The notes under the pieces: generated by a model
Databases searched by the model: none
What the model was told of the DNA's origin: nothing
Seen by the model: only the letters and a program-made list of their open reading frames with translations
In this document: piece by piece, positions 1-6,578 of the stretch
Layout: every line of letters begins with the position of its first letter
Position numbering within the stretch: the stretch's first letter is position 1
Assembly: GCA_014879345.1 (NCBI GenBank)
Contig: JACSSI010000230.1
Coordinates: forward strand, 1 to 7,305
Direction: 5' to 3'
Origin: Anaerolineae bacterium
GTDB lineage: Bacteria > Chloroflexota > Anaerolineae > Promineifilales > Promineifilaceae
DNA: 7,305 nucleotides
Translations under genes and position numbers: made by a program

Positions 1-40
1 AAAATCCATCCTTAAATTTTCACAGATCATCAGCCGGATG

Positions 41-49
41 TGGTATACT
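41..49 (+). promoter_or_regulatory. Candidate extended -10 promoter for dnaE
   Basis: TGG followed by TATACT (hexamer at 44-49) matches the extended -10 form TGnTATAAT with one mismatch. No good -35 hexamer lies 16-18 bases upstream, which is usual for extended -10 promoters. Transcription would begin near 56, leaving an untranslated leader of about 140 bases before the dnaE start at 198. Nothing else in 1-197 looks like a gene. Short motifs of this kind occur by chance, so this is only a candidate. Confidence 0.35.
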
Positions 50-172
50 CGTGTATGCGGGACAATACAACAATTAACGTCGTATTTACCACCTGTATTT
101 GCCCAAGCGTCAGCCGAACGCCGCAAAAAACAATCAATTTAGAGCCAGACTGCCACACGGGCCAACCTCTCG

Positions 173-192
173 CTCTAGCTCTTACTCTAGCT
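173..192 (+). repeat. Two CTCTAGCT direct repeats just before dnaE
   Basis: CTCTAGCT occurs at 173-180 and again at 185-192, a 12-base period, ending five bases before the dnaE start codon. The tract sits where a Shine-Dalgarno sequence would be expected, and no AGGAGG-like sequence is present. It could be an operator half-site pair or simple-sequence slippage; the sequence does not decide between them. Confidence 0.5.
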
Positions 193-197
193 AACCT

Positions 198-3100
198 ATG
201 ACCGATAACGAATCCTTCGTCCATTTGCATGTCCACAGCGAGTTTTCATTGCTCGATGGCCTCAGCCGCATCAACGATTTGGTACAGCGTGCCGTCGAAC
301 TCAATCAGCCCGCCGTCGCGCTTACCGACCATGGTGCGATGTACGGCACGATGCCCTTTTATCGAGCGGCAAAAAGAGAGGGCATCAAGCCCATCATCGG
401 CATTGAAACGTATCTGTCCATGCGCGGCATGGAGGATCGTGATCCCAAGTTAGACAAAAACCGTTTCCACATGCTGCTGCTGGCTCAAAATCAAACCGGC
501 TATCTCAACTTGCTGCAAGTGGCTAGTTCCGCCCAGTTAGAAGGCTACTACTACAAACCACGTATCGACCGCAGCTTCATGGCGGCGCACAGCGAAGGTG
601 TCATAGCCACGACGGGCTGTATGGCGGGTGAAATTCCGCGAGCCATTGGCGATGGTAACATGAAGCTTGCTAACGCACTGATGGGCGAATATCTCGATAT
701 TTTTGGCAAAGATCGTCTCTACATCGAACTGCAAGAGCATCACATCCCTGAGTTGACCGACATCAACAAAAAGCTCATCGAAATGGCACCCCGCTTTGGC
801 CTGGAGAATAATTTCCTGGCGACCAACGACGTGCATTACACCCGCGCCGAAGATGCCAATCCGCATGAAACCTTGCTCTGCATCCAGACTGGTTCCACCA
901 TCCAGGCACCCAAGCTCACCTTCTCCGACAAGGAGTATTACCTCAAATCCTATGCGGAAATGGCGCACCTCTTTGGCGAGATTCCGGGCGCGTTGAGCAA
1001 CAGTTTGCTTATTGCTGAAATGTGCGACGTGAATTTGGACAGCGATGGCTACCATCTGCCCGAATTTGATGTGCCGGAAGGGTATGATGCCCACACCTAC
1101 ATGCGTTATTTGTGCGAGAAGGGTCTGATTTGGCGCTATGGTGAAGAGCGTGCCAAAAACGACACGGCGCTGCGAGCGCGGCTCGACCACGAGATGGGCA
1201 TTATCAACCGTATGGGTTTTGACACCTATTTCCTCATCGTGTGGGATTTGTGTGAATGGGCGGCTCGCAGTGACGAGTGGTATGAGATGCACCAGGACCC
1301 GTTCCCCTATGACAGCTATCAGGAATGGAAAGATAACGACATTTGGTGGAATGTGCGTGGTTCTGGGGCTGGCTCCGTGGTGGCTTATACGTTGGGTATT
1401 ACCAGCATTGATCCACTGGTCAACGGCCTTATCTTTGAGCGTTTTCTCAATCCGGGGCGCGTTTCTATGCCCGATATTGATTTGGATTACCCCGACGATG
1501 TGCGCGGCCTGATGGTGGCGTATACCAAACGGCGCTATGGGGCGGAAAAGGTGGCGCAGATTATCACGTTTGGCACGTTGGGGGCGCGGGCTGCTATTCG
1601 GGATGTGGGACGGGCTATGGATATGCCCCTGCCTGAGGTGGATGGCATTGCCCGGCTGGTGCCGGCCATTCCCGGTAAACCAGCCAAAATCAAGGATGTG
1701 CTTGATCCAGAGCATGAGTTTTATTCGTCAGAATTGGAGGAGAAGTATAAGCGGGAAACGGCCGTTCGTACCCTCCTCGATACTGCTCAAAATTTGGAAG
1801 GGGTGGCGCGTCATGCCTCCAGCCATGCGGCGGGTGTCATTGTGTCCGACAAGCCGCTGGTGGAATATGTGCCGTTGAATCGGCCGACGAGTGGTGATGA
1901 AGGGCTGGGCGGCGTGGATCGTGTGACCCAATGGCCGATGGAAATTGTGGAGTCGATTGGGCTGCTCAAGGTTGATTTCCTCGGGCTGAGCACGCTCACG
2001 GTGATGCGCCGGGCGGCACGGCTCATTGAAGAGCGGTACGGCACTGATTACACCATGGACAACATCCCCTACGATGAGGGGCATGTTGGCCCAGACCCCA
2101 CCAAGAAGTCAGAGGCCTTGTTTGATATGCTGGGGCGGGGTGAAGTGGCTGGTGTATTCCAGGTTGAAGGTGCGGGCATGAGGCGGCTGATGATGGAGAT
2201 GAAGCCGCGTCGTTTTGATCATATTATCGCGGCTATTTCGCTCTACCGTCCAGGCCCGATGGAAAATATTCCTGAATACATCCGGCGGATGCACTCAGAA
2301 ATTTACGACAAAAAAGATATCGTCGAGTATCACACGCCAGCGCTGGAACCCATTCTTAAAGATACGTATGGCATTCTGGTTTACCAGGAGCAGATTATCC
2401 GTATTGCCTCTGATTTAGCGGGGTACGAGCCTGGTGACGCGGATATGATCCGCAAGGCGGTGGCGAAGAAGAAAAAGAAGTTGATGGCCGAGCATCAGAT
2501 TCAGTTTACGGAAGGCGCGATGGCACGCGGCCTGAGTAAAGAGGTGTGTGATGCCATTTGGGGCGATATTGAGTTCTTCGCCCGGTATGGGTTTAATAAA
2601 GCCCATGCCGCCGACTATGCCAAGGTGACGTGCCAGACGGCGTTCTTGAAGGCGCATTACCCGGTGGAATATTTGACGGCGATGCTCTCGGTGGAACGGG
2701 ACAATACGGAGAAGGTGCGCCGCTATTTTGCAGAAGCGAAGAATCTGGGCATTGATGTGGCGCCGCCGGATGTGAACAAGTCTGGTTTGGATTTCACGAT
2801 TGAGGATGATGGGGAACGGCCGTTAATTCGGTTTGGTCTGGGTGCTATCAAAAATGCAGGGGCGGCGGCGCTCAGTTTAATTATTGACGAACGCGAACAA
2901 AACGGGGAGTTCAAAGACTTGCTGGATTTGTGTGACCGGGTTGATATGCGGCGGGTGGGTAAACGGCCGTTGGAGTATATGATAAAAGGTCGTGCCTTTG
3001 ATGTGTGGGGAACGCCGCCCCAGTTTATGGATGCGCTTGACCGTATCGTCAACTACAGTGGCAGCACGCATGATGCCGCTGCCCTGGGACAGATGAGTCT

Positions 3101-4172
3101 GTTTGGCGGTGGCACTGCCCCCGCCATGGAAATGGACGTCGATTTGCTCCATCCGCCAGACAAGATCAAAAAAGTGGCGCATAAAGATTTGTTGGAATGG
3201 GAAAAAGAGGCGTTGGGGGTACATGTGTCAGAGCATCCACTGGAACGGCCGTTAGCCACGCTCCAGCCCCACACCAACACCACCATCGGCGACATTCATG
3301 CCACGGACAGTGGCAAACAAGTTAAAGTGGCTGGCATGATCAGCCAGTTGCGCACACTCACTACCAAAAAGGGTGATCCGATGGCGTTTGGCACGCTGGA
3401 AGACCTGGATCACAAAATCGATGTGGTCTTTTTCCCGCGTACCTGGAAGCAGTGCCGCGATATGGTGCAGGTAGACCAGGTGATGCTGCTCTGGGGCAAG
3501 GTGCAAGATAAGGACGACAGCGTTAATATCATCGTGGATCGGGTGCAGACGACGGTTGAAAATGGTGCGCCTGTGGAAGATGACACCTACACGACGTTTG
3601 GCAATGGCTTTGGTAACGGGAATGGGAATGAAAACGGCCGTTCTGTCCCCACACCGCCAATTTATGCCCCACAACCCGTTTCCCAAGAAGTTGTCAAAGA
3701 ATCCGGCACTTTTACCCCACCGCCGCCACCCAACTTTGATGAAGAATCGGTGGCGAGGCCGATAGCCGTAAACAGTCAACGGAAAACGGAGAATTCACCA
3801 CCACCAGCAACGCACCACACGCAGCCTGTCTCCAATTTCCAATCTCCAGTCGCCAAGCCAGCCCAGGCCAAGCCTGCGCCGGCCAAGCCTGCGCCGACCA
3901 AGCCGCGTATCGACTTTAGCCAGCCAAACGGCTTTGCTGTTGATACCGTCAAGACAATGGTGGTGGAAATTAAGCCGGTGGGGAACTGGAAAGAAGCGTG
4001 CCGCGAGGTCATTCAGATGGCGAGTCGTTACGAGGGTGAGGATAAGCTGCGTTTGCAAATGGTCAGCCACGGTTGGGCGATGGATTTCCCCAACAGCAAC
4101 ATCAGAATTTGCCAGGAACTGCTGGTAAACTTGCGCCGTCTCCCCGGTGTTGCCAGCGTCAAACCGCGTTAA
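198..4172 (+). CDS. dnaE: DNA polymerase III alpha subunit (DnaE)
   Basis: This is the replicative DNA polymerase catalytic subunit, 1324 aa. The PHP domain (about 7-280) keeps all nine expected metal ligands: H11, H13, D20, H45, E70, H91, C141, D211 and H213. The polymerase core has RGSGAGSVVAYTLGIT (387-402), catalytic PDIDLD (D426, D428) and the third aspartate D593 in KVDFLGL. Also visible are HASSHAAGV (539-547), YRPGPMENIPEY (683-694) and the finger motif FFARYGFNKAHAADYAK (793-809). QMSLF (965-969) fits the beta-clamp binding motif, and an OB fold follows (about 1040-1116). Residues 1120-1245 are a low-complexity linker rich in Gly/Asn and then Pro/Ala/Lys. A small C-terminal domain (1250-1324), resembling the tau-binding end of related DnaE proteins, closes the chain. 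It is longer than E. coli DnaE (1160 aa) because of the linker and an insert near 357-380. The ATG at 198 follows an in-frame stop (TAA, 192-194), so the start is firm although no Shine-Dalgarno is seen. Identification is very secure. Confidence 0.98.
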   Translation: MTDNESFVHLHVHSEFSLLDGLSRINDLVQRAVELNQPAVALTDHGAMYGTMPFYRAAKREGIKPIIGIETYLSMRGMEDRDPKLDKNRFHMLLLAQNQTGYLNLLQVASSAQLEGYYYKPRIDRSFMAAHSEGVIATTGCMAGEIPRAIGDGNMKLANALMGEYLDIFGKDRLYIELQEHHIPELTDINKKLIEMAPRFGLENNFLATNDVHYTRAEDANPHETLLCIQTGSTIQAPKLTFSDKEYYLKSYAEMAHLFGEIPGALSNSLLIAEMCDVNLDSDGYHLPEFDVPEGYDAHTYMRYLCEKGLIWRYGEERAKNDTALRARLDHEMGIINRMGFDTYFLIVWDLCEWAARSDEWYEMHQDPFPYDSYQEWKDNDIWWNVRGSGAGSVVAYTLGITSIDPLVNGLIFERFLNPGRVSMPDIDLDYPDDVRGLMVAYTKRRYGAEKVAQIITFGTLGARAAIRDVGRAMDMPLPEVDGIARLVPAIPGKPAKIKDVLDPEHEFYSSELEEKYKRETAVRTLLDTAQNLEGVARHASSHAAGVIVSDKPLVEYVPLNRPTSGDEGLGGVDRVTQWPMEIVESIGLLKVDFLGLSTLTVMRRAARLIEERYGTDYTMDNIPYDEGHVGPDPTKKSEALFDMLGRGEVAGVFQVEGAGMRRLMMEMKPRRFDHIIAAISLYRPGPMENIPEYIRRMHSEIYDKKDIVEYHTPALEPILKDTYGILVYQEQIIRIASDLAGYEPGDADMIRKAVAKKKKKLMAEHQIQFTEGAMARGLSKEVCDAIWGDIEFFARYGFNKAHAADYAKVTCQTAFLKAHYPVEYLTAMLSVERDNTEKVRRYFAEAKNLGIDVAPPDVNKSGLDFTIEDDGERPLIRFGLGAIKNAGAAALSLIIDEREQNGEFKDLLDLCDRVDMRRVGKRPLEYMIKGRAFDVWGTPPQFMDALDRIVNYSGSTHDAAALGQMSLFGGGTAPAMEMDVDLLHPPDKIKKVAHKDLLEWEKEALGVHVSEHPLERPLATLQPHTNTTIGDIHATDSGKQVKVAGMISQLRTLTTKKGDPMAFGTLEDLDHKIDVVFFPRTWKQCRDMVQVDQVMLLWGKVQDKDDSVNIIVDRVQTTVENGAPVEDDTYTTFGNGFGNGNGNENGRSVPTPPIYAPQPVSQEVVKESGTFTPPPPPNFDEESVARPIAVNSQRKTENSPPPATHHTQPVSNFQSPVAKPAQAKPAPAKPAPTKPRIDFSQPNGFAVDTVKTMVVEIKPVGNWKEACREVIQMASRYEGEDKLRLQMVSHGWAMDFPNSNIRICQELLVNLRRLPGVASVKPR
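1757..3642. repeat. AACGGCCGTT palindrome, five copies inside dnaE
   Basis: Exact copies lie at 1757-1766, 2815-2824, 2962-2971, 3244-3253 and 3633-3642. In the dnaE frame they read as ETAV (residues 520-523), ERPL (873-876), KRPL (922-925), ERPL (1016-1019) and NGRS (1146-1149), so all three phases are used and the DNA rather than the peptide is conserved. The core contains CGGCCG. Flanks often extend the symmetry with A or GA on the left and T or TC on the right. The first 1,750 bases of the window contain none. Confidence 0.9.
3771..3851 (+). repeat. Degenerate 7-base repeats within the DnaE linker
   Basis: Two short heptamer tracts underlie the low-complexity linker. The first is AACAGTC, AACGGAA, AACGGAG (3771-3791). 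The second is CTCCAAT, TTCCAAT, CTCCAGT (3830-3850). A 7-base unit is not a multiple of three, so the encoded peptide (NSQRKTEN; SNFQSPV) is not itself periodic. Such heptamer arrays are more usual in intergenic DNA, which suggests the linker grew from simple-sequence DNA. Confidence 0.6.
3852..3896 (+). repeat. 15-base tandem repeat, three units, in the DnaE linker
   Basis: Units at 3852-3866, 3867-3881 and 3882-3896 share the form GCCAAGCCtGCgCCg; the last two are identical and the first differs at three positions. A partial fourth unit begins at 3897. In frame they encode AKPAQ, AKPAP, AKPAP and then TKP, a flexible Ala/Lys/Pro spacer before the C-terminal domain. Copy number is likely to vary between strains by slippage. 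Confidence 0.85.
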
Positions 4173-4209
4173 TCACGATCAATTCTTTCAACATCAGCCA
4201 ACGGGTTTA

Positions 4210-4695
4210 TTACACCATCATATTCAGATCAAAGTAGTTCATGATTACTTGAGTGACGACCGGTAGAATGAAGCCTACAATAAGAATCAGTCCGGTTCGG
4301 ATGACCCCGTAGCGTCTTACACTATCTCCTAGAGCCATACCAAGAAAACGGCTGCTACCTCCCCGGTTCATGGATATACTTCTGAGTGGTGAAATATAGG
4401 ATATTATTTCAAAGAAACCATCAATTAAGCTAATGCCACCGAGAAACCAAAACGTGATCGAAAATAGTAAAACTGGACCTTCCAGAATTTGTGGTAGTAT
4501 TACGAACAGAAAACCATAGAAAACAAACCATAACAGAGGAACGTTTGTGAGAAATCCTTTAATCCATTTTACTTCAGGGAAACTTTGCACGAATTCTTCT
4601 GGTGAATATTTATCTACATTGGGATACTGAATCAGACGTGGGAAGTTAGTAAATAGAAAACCTATGATTGCTCCTGCGATAAAAAGAAATCCCAT
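4210..4695 (-). CDS. Small multi-pass membrane protein, unrecognised
   Basis: I do not recognise this 161-aa protein. It is strongly hydrophobic, with likely membrane segments at about 1-18, 50-70, 74-100 and 132-155. Between the first and second is a polar loop (about 19-47, with KYSPEEF), and between the third and fourth a basic, Ser/Gly-rich loop (103-131, with SMNRGGSSRFLG). No catalytic motif or cysteine pattern is visible. The start is supported by AAAGG at 4703-4707, seven bases upstream of the ATG, and by a TATAAT element further upstream. Base composition is unlike its neighbours: two sampled 60-base rows (4381-4440, 4501-4560) are 33 and 35 percent G+C, against 47-68 percent in sampled dnaE rows and 50 percent in a dipeptidase row. 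It is convergent with dnaE, with 37 bases between stops and no clear terminator. Horizontal acquisition is inferred. That it is a real gene is likely, but its function is unknown. Confidence 0.75.
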   Translation of the reverse strand: MGFLFIAGAIIGFLFTNFPRLIQYPNVDKYSPEEFVQSFPEVKWIKGFLTNVPLLWFVFYGFLFVILPQILEGPVLLFSITFWFLGGISLIDGFFEIISYISPLRSISMNRGGSSRFLGMALGDSVRRYGVIRTGLILIVGFILPVVTQVIMNYFDLNMMV

Positions 4696-4741
4696 GGTCT
4701 AACCTTTAAAATCTTACTACTCTTTATTGATAAGGGCTTAC

Positions 4742-4747
4742 ATTATA
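4742..4747 (-). promoter_or_regulatory. TATAAT -10 element for the membrane-protein gene
   Basis: Read on the minus strand, this is a perfect TATAAT, which would start transcription near 4735, about 40 bases before the ATG at 4695. No convincing TTGACA lies 16-18 bases upstream. The surrounding 120-base gap (4696-4816) is AT-rich and holds no other gene or hairpin I can support, so a chance match remains possible. Confidence 0.4.
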
Positions 4748-4816
4748 ACCTTCAAATTACGGCTACTTATTACCTTATTTTACCCATCATTGCATGTTAA
4801 ATTAACAAGGTGGTTT

Positions 4817-5881
4817 TTACAAAAAAGCCGTTCGCAGGATTCGCAACCAGTTTCCCCCCATGATGTTGGCAATATCATCCGGTTCATAGCCGCGCTCTTT
4901 GAGTTTGGCGGCGATTTTGGGCAGGTCGGCGATGGTGTCTATTTCGGCGGGGATATGCTCCATGCCGAAGCCGCCGTCCAGGTCTGAGCCGATGCCGACG
5001 TGGCGAGCGCTGCCCAATACCTGGCATACATGGTCGATGTTGGCGACCAAATGATCTAGTGTCACCTCTTCTTTGCGGTCAGATTTATGCCAGCCTTCAA
5101 GCAAGAATGCGTTATATAAAACAGTGCCCATGACGCCATCCCGTTCACCGAGCAGCCGAATTTGCGTATCGTTGAACTGGCGTTGGCCGGGAACCAGGAC
5201 GCGGCAGTTGGTATGGGTGGCAACCATGACGCCTTCGTAGCGTTCCAAAGATTCGATGGCGGCATTTTCGCTCATGTGGGTCAGGTCGAGAATAAAACCC
5301 AAGTCGGCCATCACTTCGAGAAGGCGATAACCCTCTTTGGTGAGCCCTTCACTGCTGTCTGACCAGCCGCCGGTGGCGTAGCGGGTATCGTCCCAGGCCA
5401 GCCCGATGGCACGTAAGCCATGCTCGTACCACAGTTCTGCTTCCTCTGGCACGCGGATGGGATCAGCGCCTTCCATCAGCGGCACAATGCCGATAAGGGG
5501 CGAGGCTTCGTTGCTGGCGTGGTTTTGCACGACGGTTTCCAGGCTGCTGATGTCGGTGACGAGCCGCAGATAGTCAAATTCATCAGCAAGACGGTGGTAA
5601 TAATCGAGTTGTTTCATGGCATAGCCGAAGGCCTGGTCGGCGTTGTGGTAGACCATTTTGTCAGCCATGATGGGAATTTTGGCGTGACTGGGGGTGACAA
5701 ACAGGGTGCCAAATACAATGCCAACACCACCTTTTTGCATGTCGGGGAAGGTGGTGGTGATTTGACCGCGCTCGTTGTCAACCGTTTCTGTGGCGCGGAT
5801 GTCGGCGGCAGATGTGGTGAGAGATCGGTCGTAGTTGAGGGCGTTATAAGCTAAGTCTAGGTGGGCGTCCACGATCATCAT
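4817..5881 (-). CDS. M19-family membrane (renal-type) dipeptidase
   Basis: This is a zinc-dependent dipeptidase of the amidohydrolase-fold M19 family, which cleaves dipeptides and sometimes D-amino-acid-containing ones. With the start chosen here it is 354 aa. Expected ligands are all present: H7 and D9 (DAHLDL), bridging E137 (PLMEGAD), H202 (LDLTHMS) and H223 (ATHTNCR). R234 (PGQRQFND) and D300 (GIGSDLDGG) fit the conserved substrate-site arginine and aspartate. The C-terminus IMGGNWLRIL is typical of the family. No signal peptide or membrane anchor is seen, so it is probably cytoplasmic despite the family name. The start MMIVDAH at 5881 is preferred over the longer frame to 5929 because AAAGGA (5891-5896) lies nine bases upstream, family members begin close to the HxD motif, and the extra 16 residues are basic and unconserved-looking. 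It is divergent from the sigma factor gene. The exact substrate cannot be told. Confidence 0.93.
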   Translation of the reverse strand: MMIVDAHLDLAYNALNYDRSLTTSAADIRATETVDNERGQITTTFPDMQKGGVGIVFGTLFVTPSHAKIPIMADKMVYHNADQAFGYAMKQLDYYHRLADEFDYLRLVTDISSLETVVQNHASNEASPLIGIVPLMEGADPIRVPEEAELWYEHGLRAIGLAWDDTRYATGGWSDSSEGLTKEGYRLLEVMADLGFILDLTHMSENAAIESLERYEGVMVATHTNCRVLVPGQRQFNDTQIRLLGERDGVMGTVLYNAFLLEGWHKSDRKEEVTLDHLVANIDHVCQVLGSARHVGIGSDLDGGFGMEHIPAEIDTIADLPKIAAKLKERGYEPDDIANIMGGNWLRILRTAFL

Positions 5882-5928
5882 GATGGGTTTTCCTTTTCGA
5901 GAATTTCGAGTATGTTGTTTCTCTAGCA

Positions 5929-5937
5929 ATTTTAGCA
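5929..5937 (-). promoter_or_regulatory. Candidate extended -10 promoter for the dipeptidase
   Basis: On the minus strand this reads TGC then TAAAAT, an extended -10 with one mismatch in the hexamer. Transcription would start near 5922, about 40 bases before the ATG at 5881. If correct, the alternative ATG at 5929 would lie inside the promoter and could not be used. Between promoter and gene, TTTCGAG occurs twice on the plus strand (5895-5901 and 5904-5910), a possible but unproven binding site. Confidence 0.35.
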
Positions 5938-5942
5938 GGATT

Positions 5943-5972
5943 GGAACCTAATAACAGGGGGCGGTGTATAGT
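5943..5972 (+). promoter_or_regulatory. Candidate sigma-factor promoter, possibly leaderless
   Basis: TATAGT at 5967-5972 is a good -10 hexamer and would place the transcription start at about 5979, which is the A of the sigma factor ATG, giving a leaderless mRNA. Upstream, GGAACC (5943-5948) resembles the GGAAC-type -35 element of ECF-dependent promoters, so autoregulation is conceivable. There is no usable Shine-Dalgarno; the only G-rich run (5957-5961) is 17 bases away. Confidence 0.35.
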
Positions 5973-5978
5973 AGATAA

Positions 5979-6578
5979 ATGCGCACCATCGAACCGTCTA
6001 TACCGCAGTTGGAACCGGCTGATACAAAGACGCCTGATGCTGACCTGATTTTGCAGGCACGTCGGGGGGATGAGGCTGCCTGGGTGCAGTTGATGCGTTT
6101 GCATCAAGCGTCGGTTTTCCGCCTGGCGTATCTCATTTTGGGGGATGCGGCGGAGGCGGATGATGTGGCACAGGATTGTTTTATCCGCGCGTATAAAAAG
6201 CTGGATCAGTTTGATGGGGAACGGCCGTTTCGCCCCTGGCTGCTGCAAATTTGTAAAAATCTGGCACGAAACAGGCAGCGCAGTTTAGGCCGGTATTGGC
6301 ACATGGTGCAGCGCTTTTTCCAGGCGCATCCTGATGTCCATGTGGTGGCGGCTCCCCTTGATATAGAGGCTGATGCACAATTGTTGTGGCAGGCGGTACG
6401 GAAACTGCGACCGGCTGCCCAAGAGATTATTTATTTGCGCTTTTTCCTGGAGATGTCTGAAGCGGAAACTGCCGTTTCCCTCGATATTGCCCCCGGAACT
6501 GTGAAATCACGTACCCATCGTGCGCTAAAGCAACTGCGCGAGGTTATAGAAGCAGAGTTTCCCGAGCTGAAAACATGA
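5979..6578 (+). CDS. ECF-type RNA polymerase sigma factor
   Basis: This 199-aa sigma-70 family protein has only regions 2 and 4, as expected for the extracytoplasmic function (ECF) group that redirects RNA polymerase to stress or envelope promoters. Region 2 spans about 30-102, with DEAAWVQLMRLHQASVFRLA, the polymerase-contact segment AEADDVAQDCFIRAYKKL and FRPWLLQICKNLARN. A linker (103-133) leads to region 4 (about 134-190), with LRPAAQEIIYLRFF and the helix-turn-helix ending in APGTVKSRTHRALKQL, which reads the -35 element. The first 20 residues are an acidic, Pro-rich tail. The gene overlaps the next by four bases (ATGA), so the two are translationally coupled; that neighbour is the likely anti-sigma factor. 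The palindrome at 6220-6229 encodes ERPF in region 2.3/2.4, and a one-base variant at 6467-6476 encodes part of ETAV inside the region 4 helix-turn-helix. The family call is secure; the regulon is unknown. Confidence 0.95.
   Translation: MRTIEPSIPQLEPADTKTPDADLILQARRGDEAAWVQLMRLHQASVFRLAYLILGDAAEADDVAQDCFIRAYKKLDQFDGERPFRPWLLQICKNLARNRQRSLGRYWHMVQRFFQAHPDVHVVAAPLDIEADAQLLWQAVRKLRPAAQEIIYLRFFLEMSEAETAVSLDIAPGTVKSRTHRALKQLREVIEAEFPELKT

Noticed and set aside
75..102. Second promoter-like pair TTAACG / TATTTG upstream of dnaE
   Set aside because: Both hexamers have several mismatches, and the extended -10 at 41-49 is a better match.
537..1715. Long antisense open frame (392 aa) within dnaE
   Set aside because: It lies fully opposite the conserved PHP and palm coding sequence, its translation shows no domain or family resemblance, and His/Arg/Ile-rich shadows like this arise from codon bias of the real gene.
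3252..3779. Antisense open frame of 175 aa opposite the DnaE OB fold and linker
   Set aside because: The sense strand is clearly coding, and the antisense product shows no motif and has no ribosome site.
4173..4209. Terminator between the convergent dnaE and membrane-protein genes
   Set aside because: I found no inverted repeat of useful length in the 37-base gap.
4811..4830. Possible terminator hairpin at the dipeptidase stop
   Set aside because: The pairing is mostly A/T (a run of T against a run of A with GG/CC ends) and overlaps the last codons. There is no GC-rich stem followed by a T tract.
4727..4987. Plus-strand open frame of 86 aa spanning the AT-rich gap and the dipeptidase end
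   Set aside because: Most of it is antisense to the conserved dipeptidase C-terminus, and it shows no family resemblance.
5420..5854. Plus-strand open frame of 144 aa opposite the dipeptidase
   Set aside because: The minus strand encodes conserved M19 motifs throughout. The plus-strand product is a Val/Gly-rich shadow.
5882..5929. Longer dipeptidase start at 5929
   Set aside because: The added 16 residues precede the usual M19 beginning, the good AAAGGA site serves the ATG at 5881, and the 5929 ATG overlaps a likely -10 element.
5844..6248. Minus-strand open frame of 134 aa across the divergent promoter region
   Set aside because: It overlaps both the dipeptidase start and sigma region 2 in antisense, with no recognisable domain.
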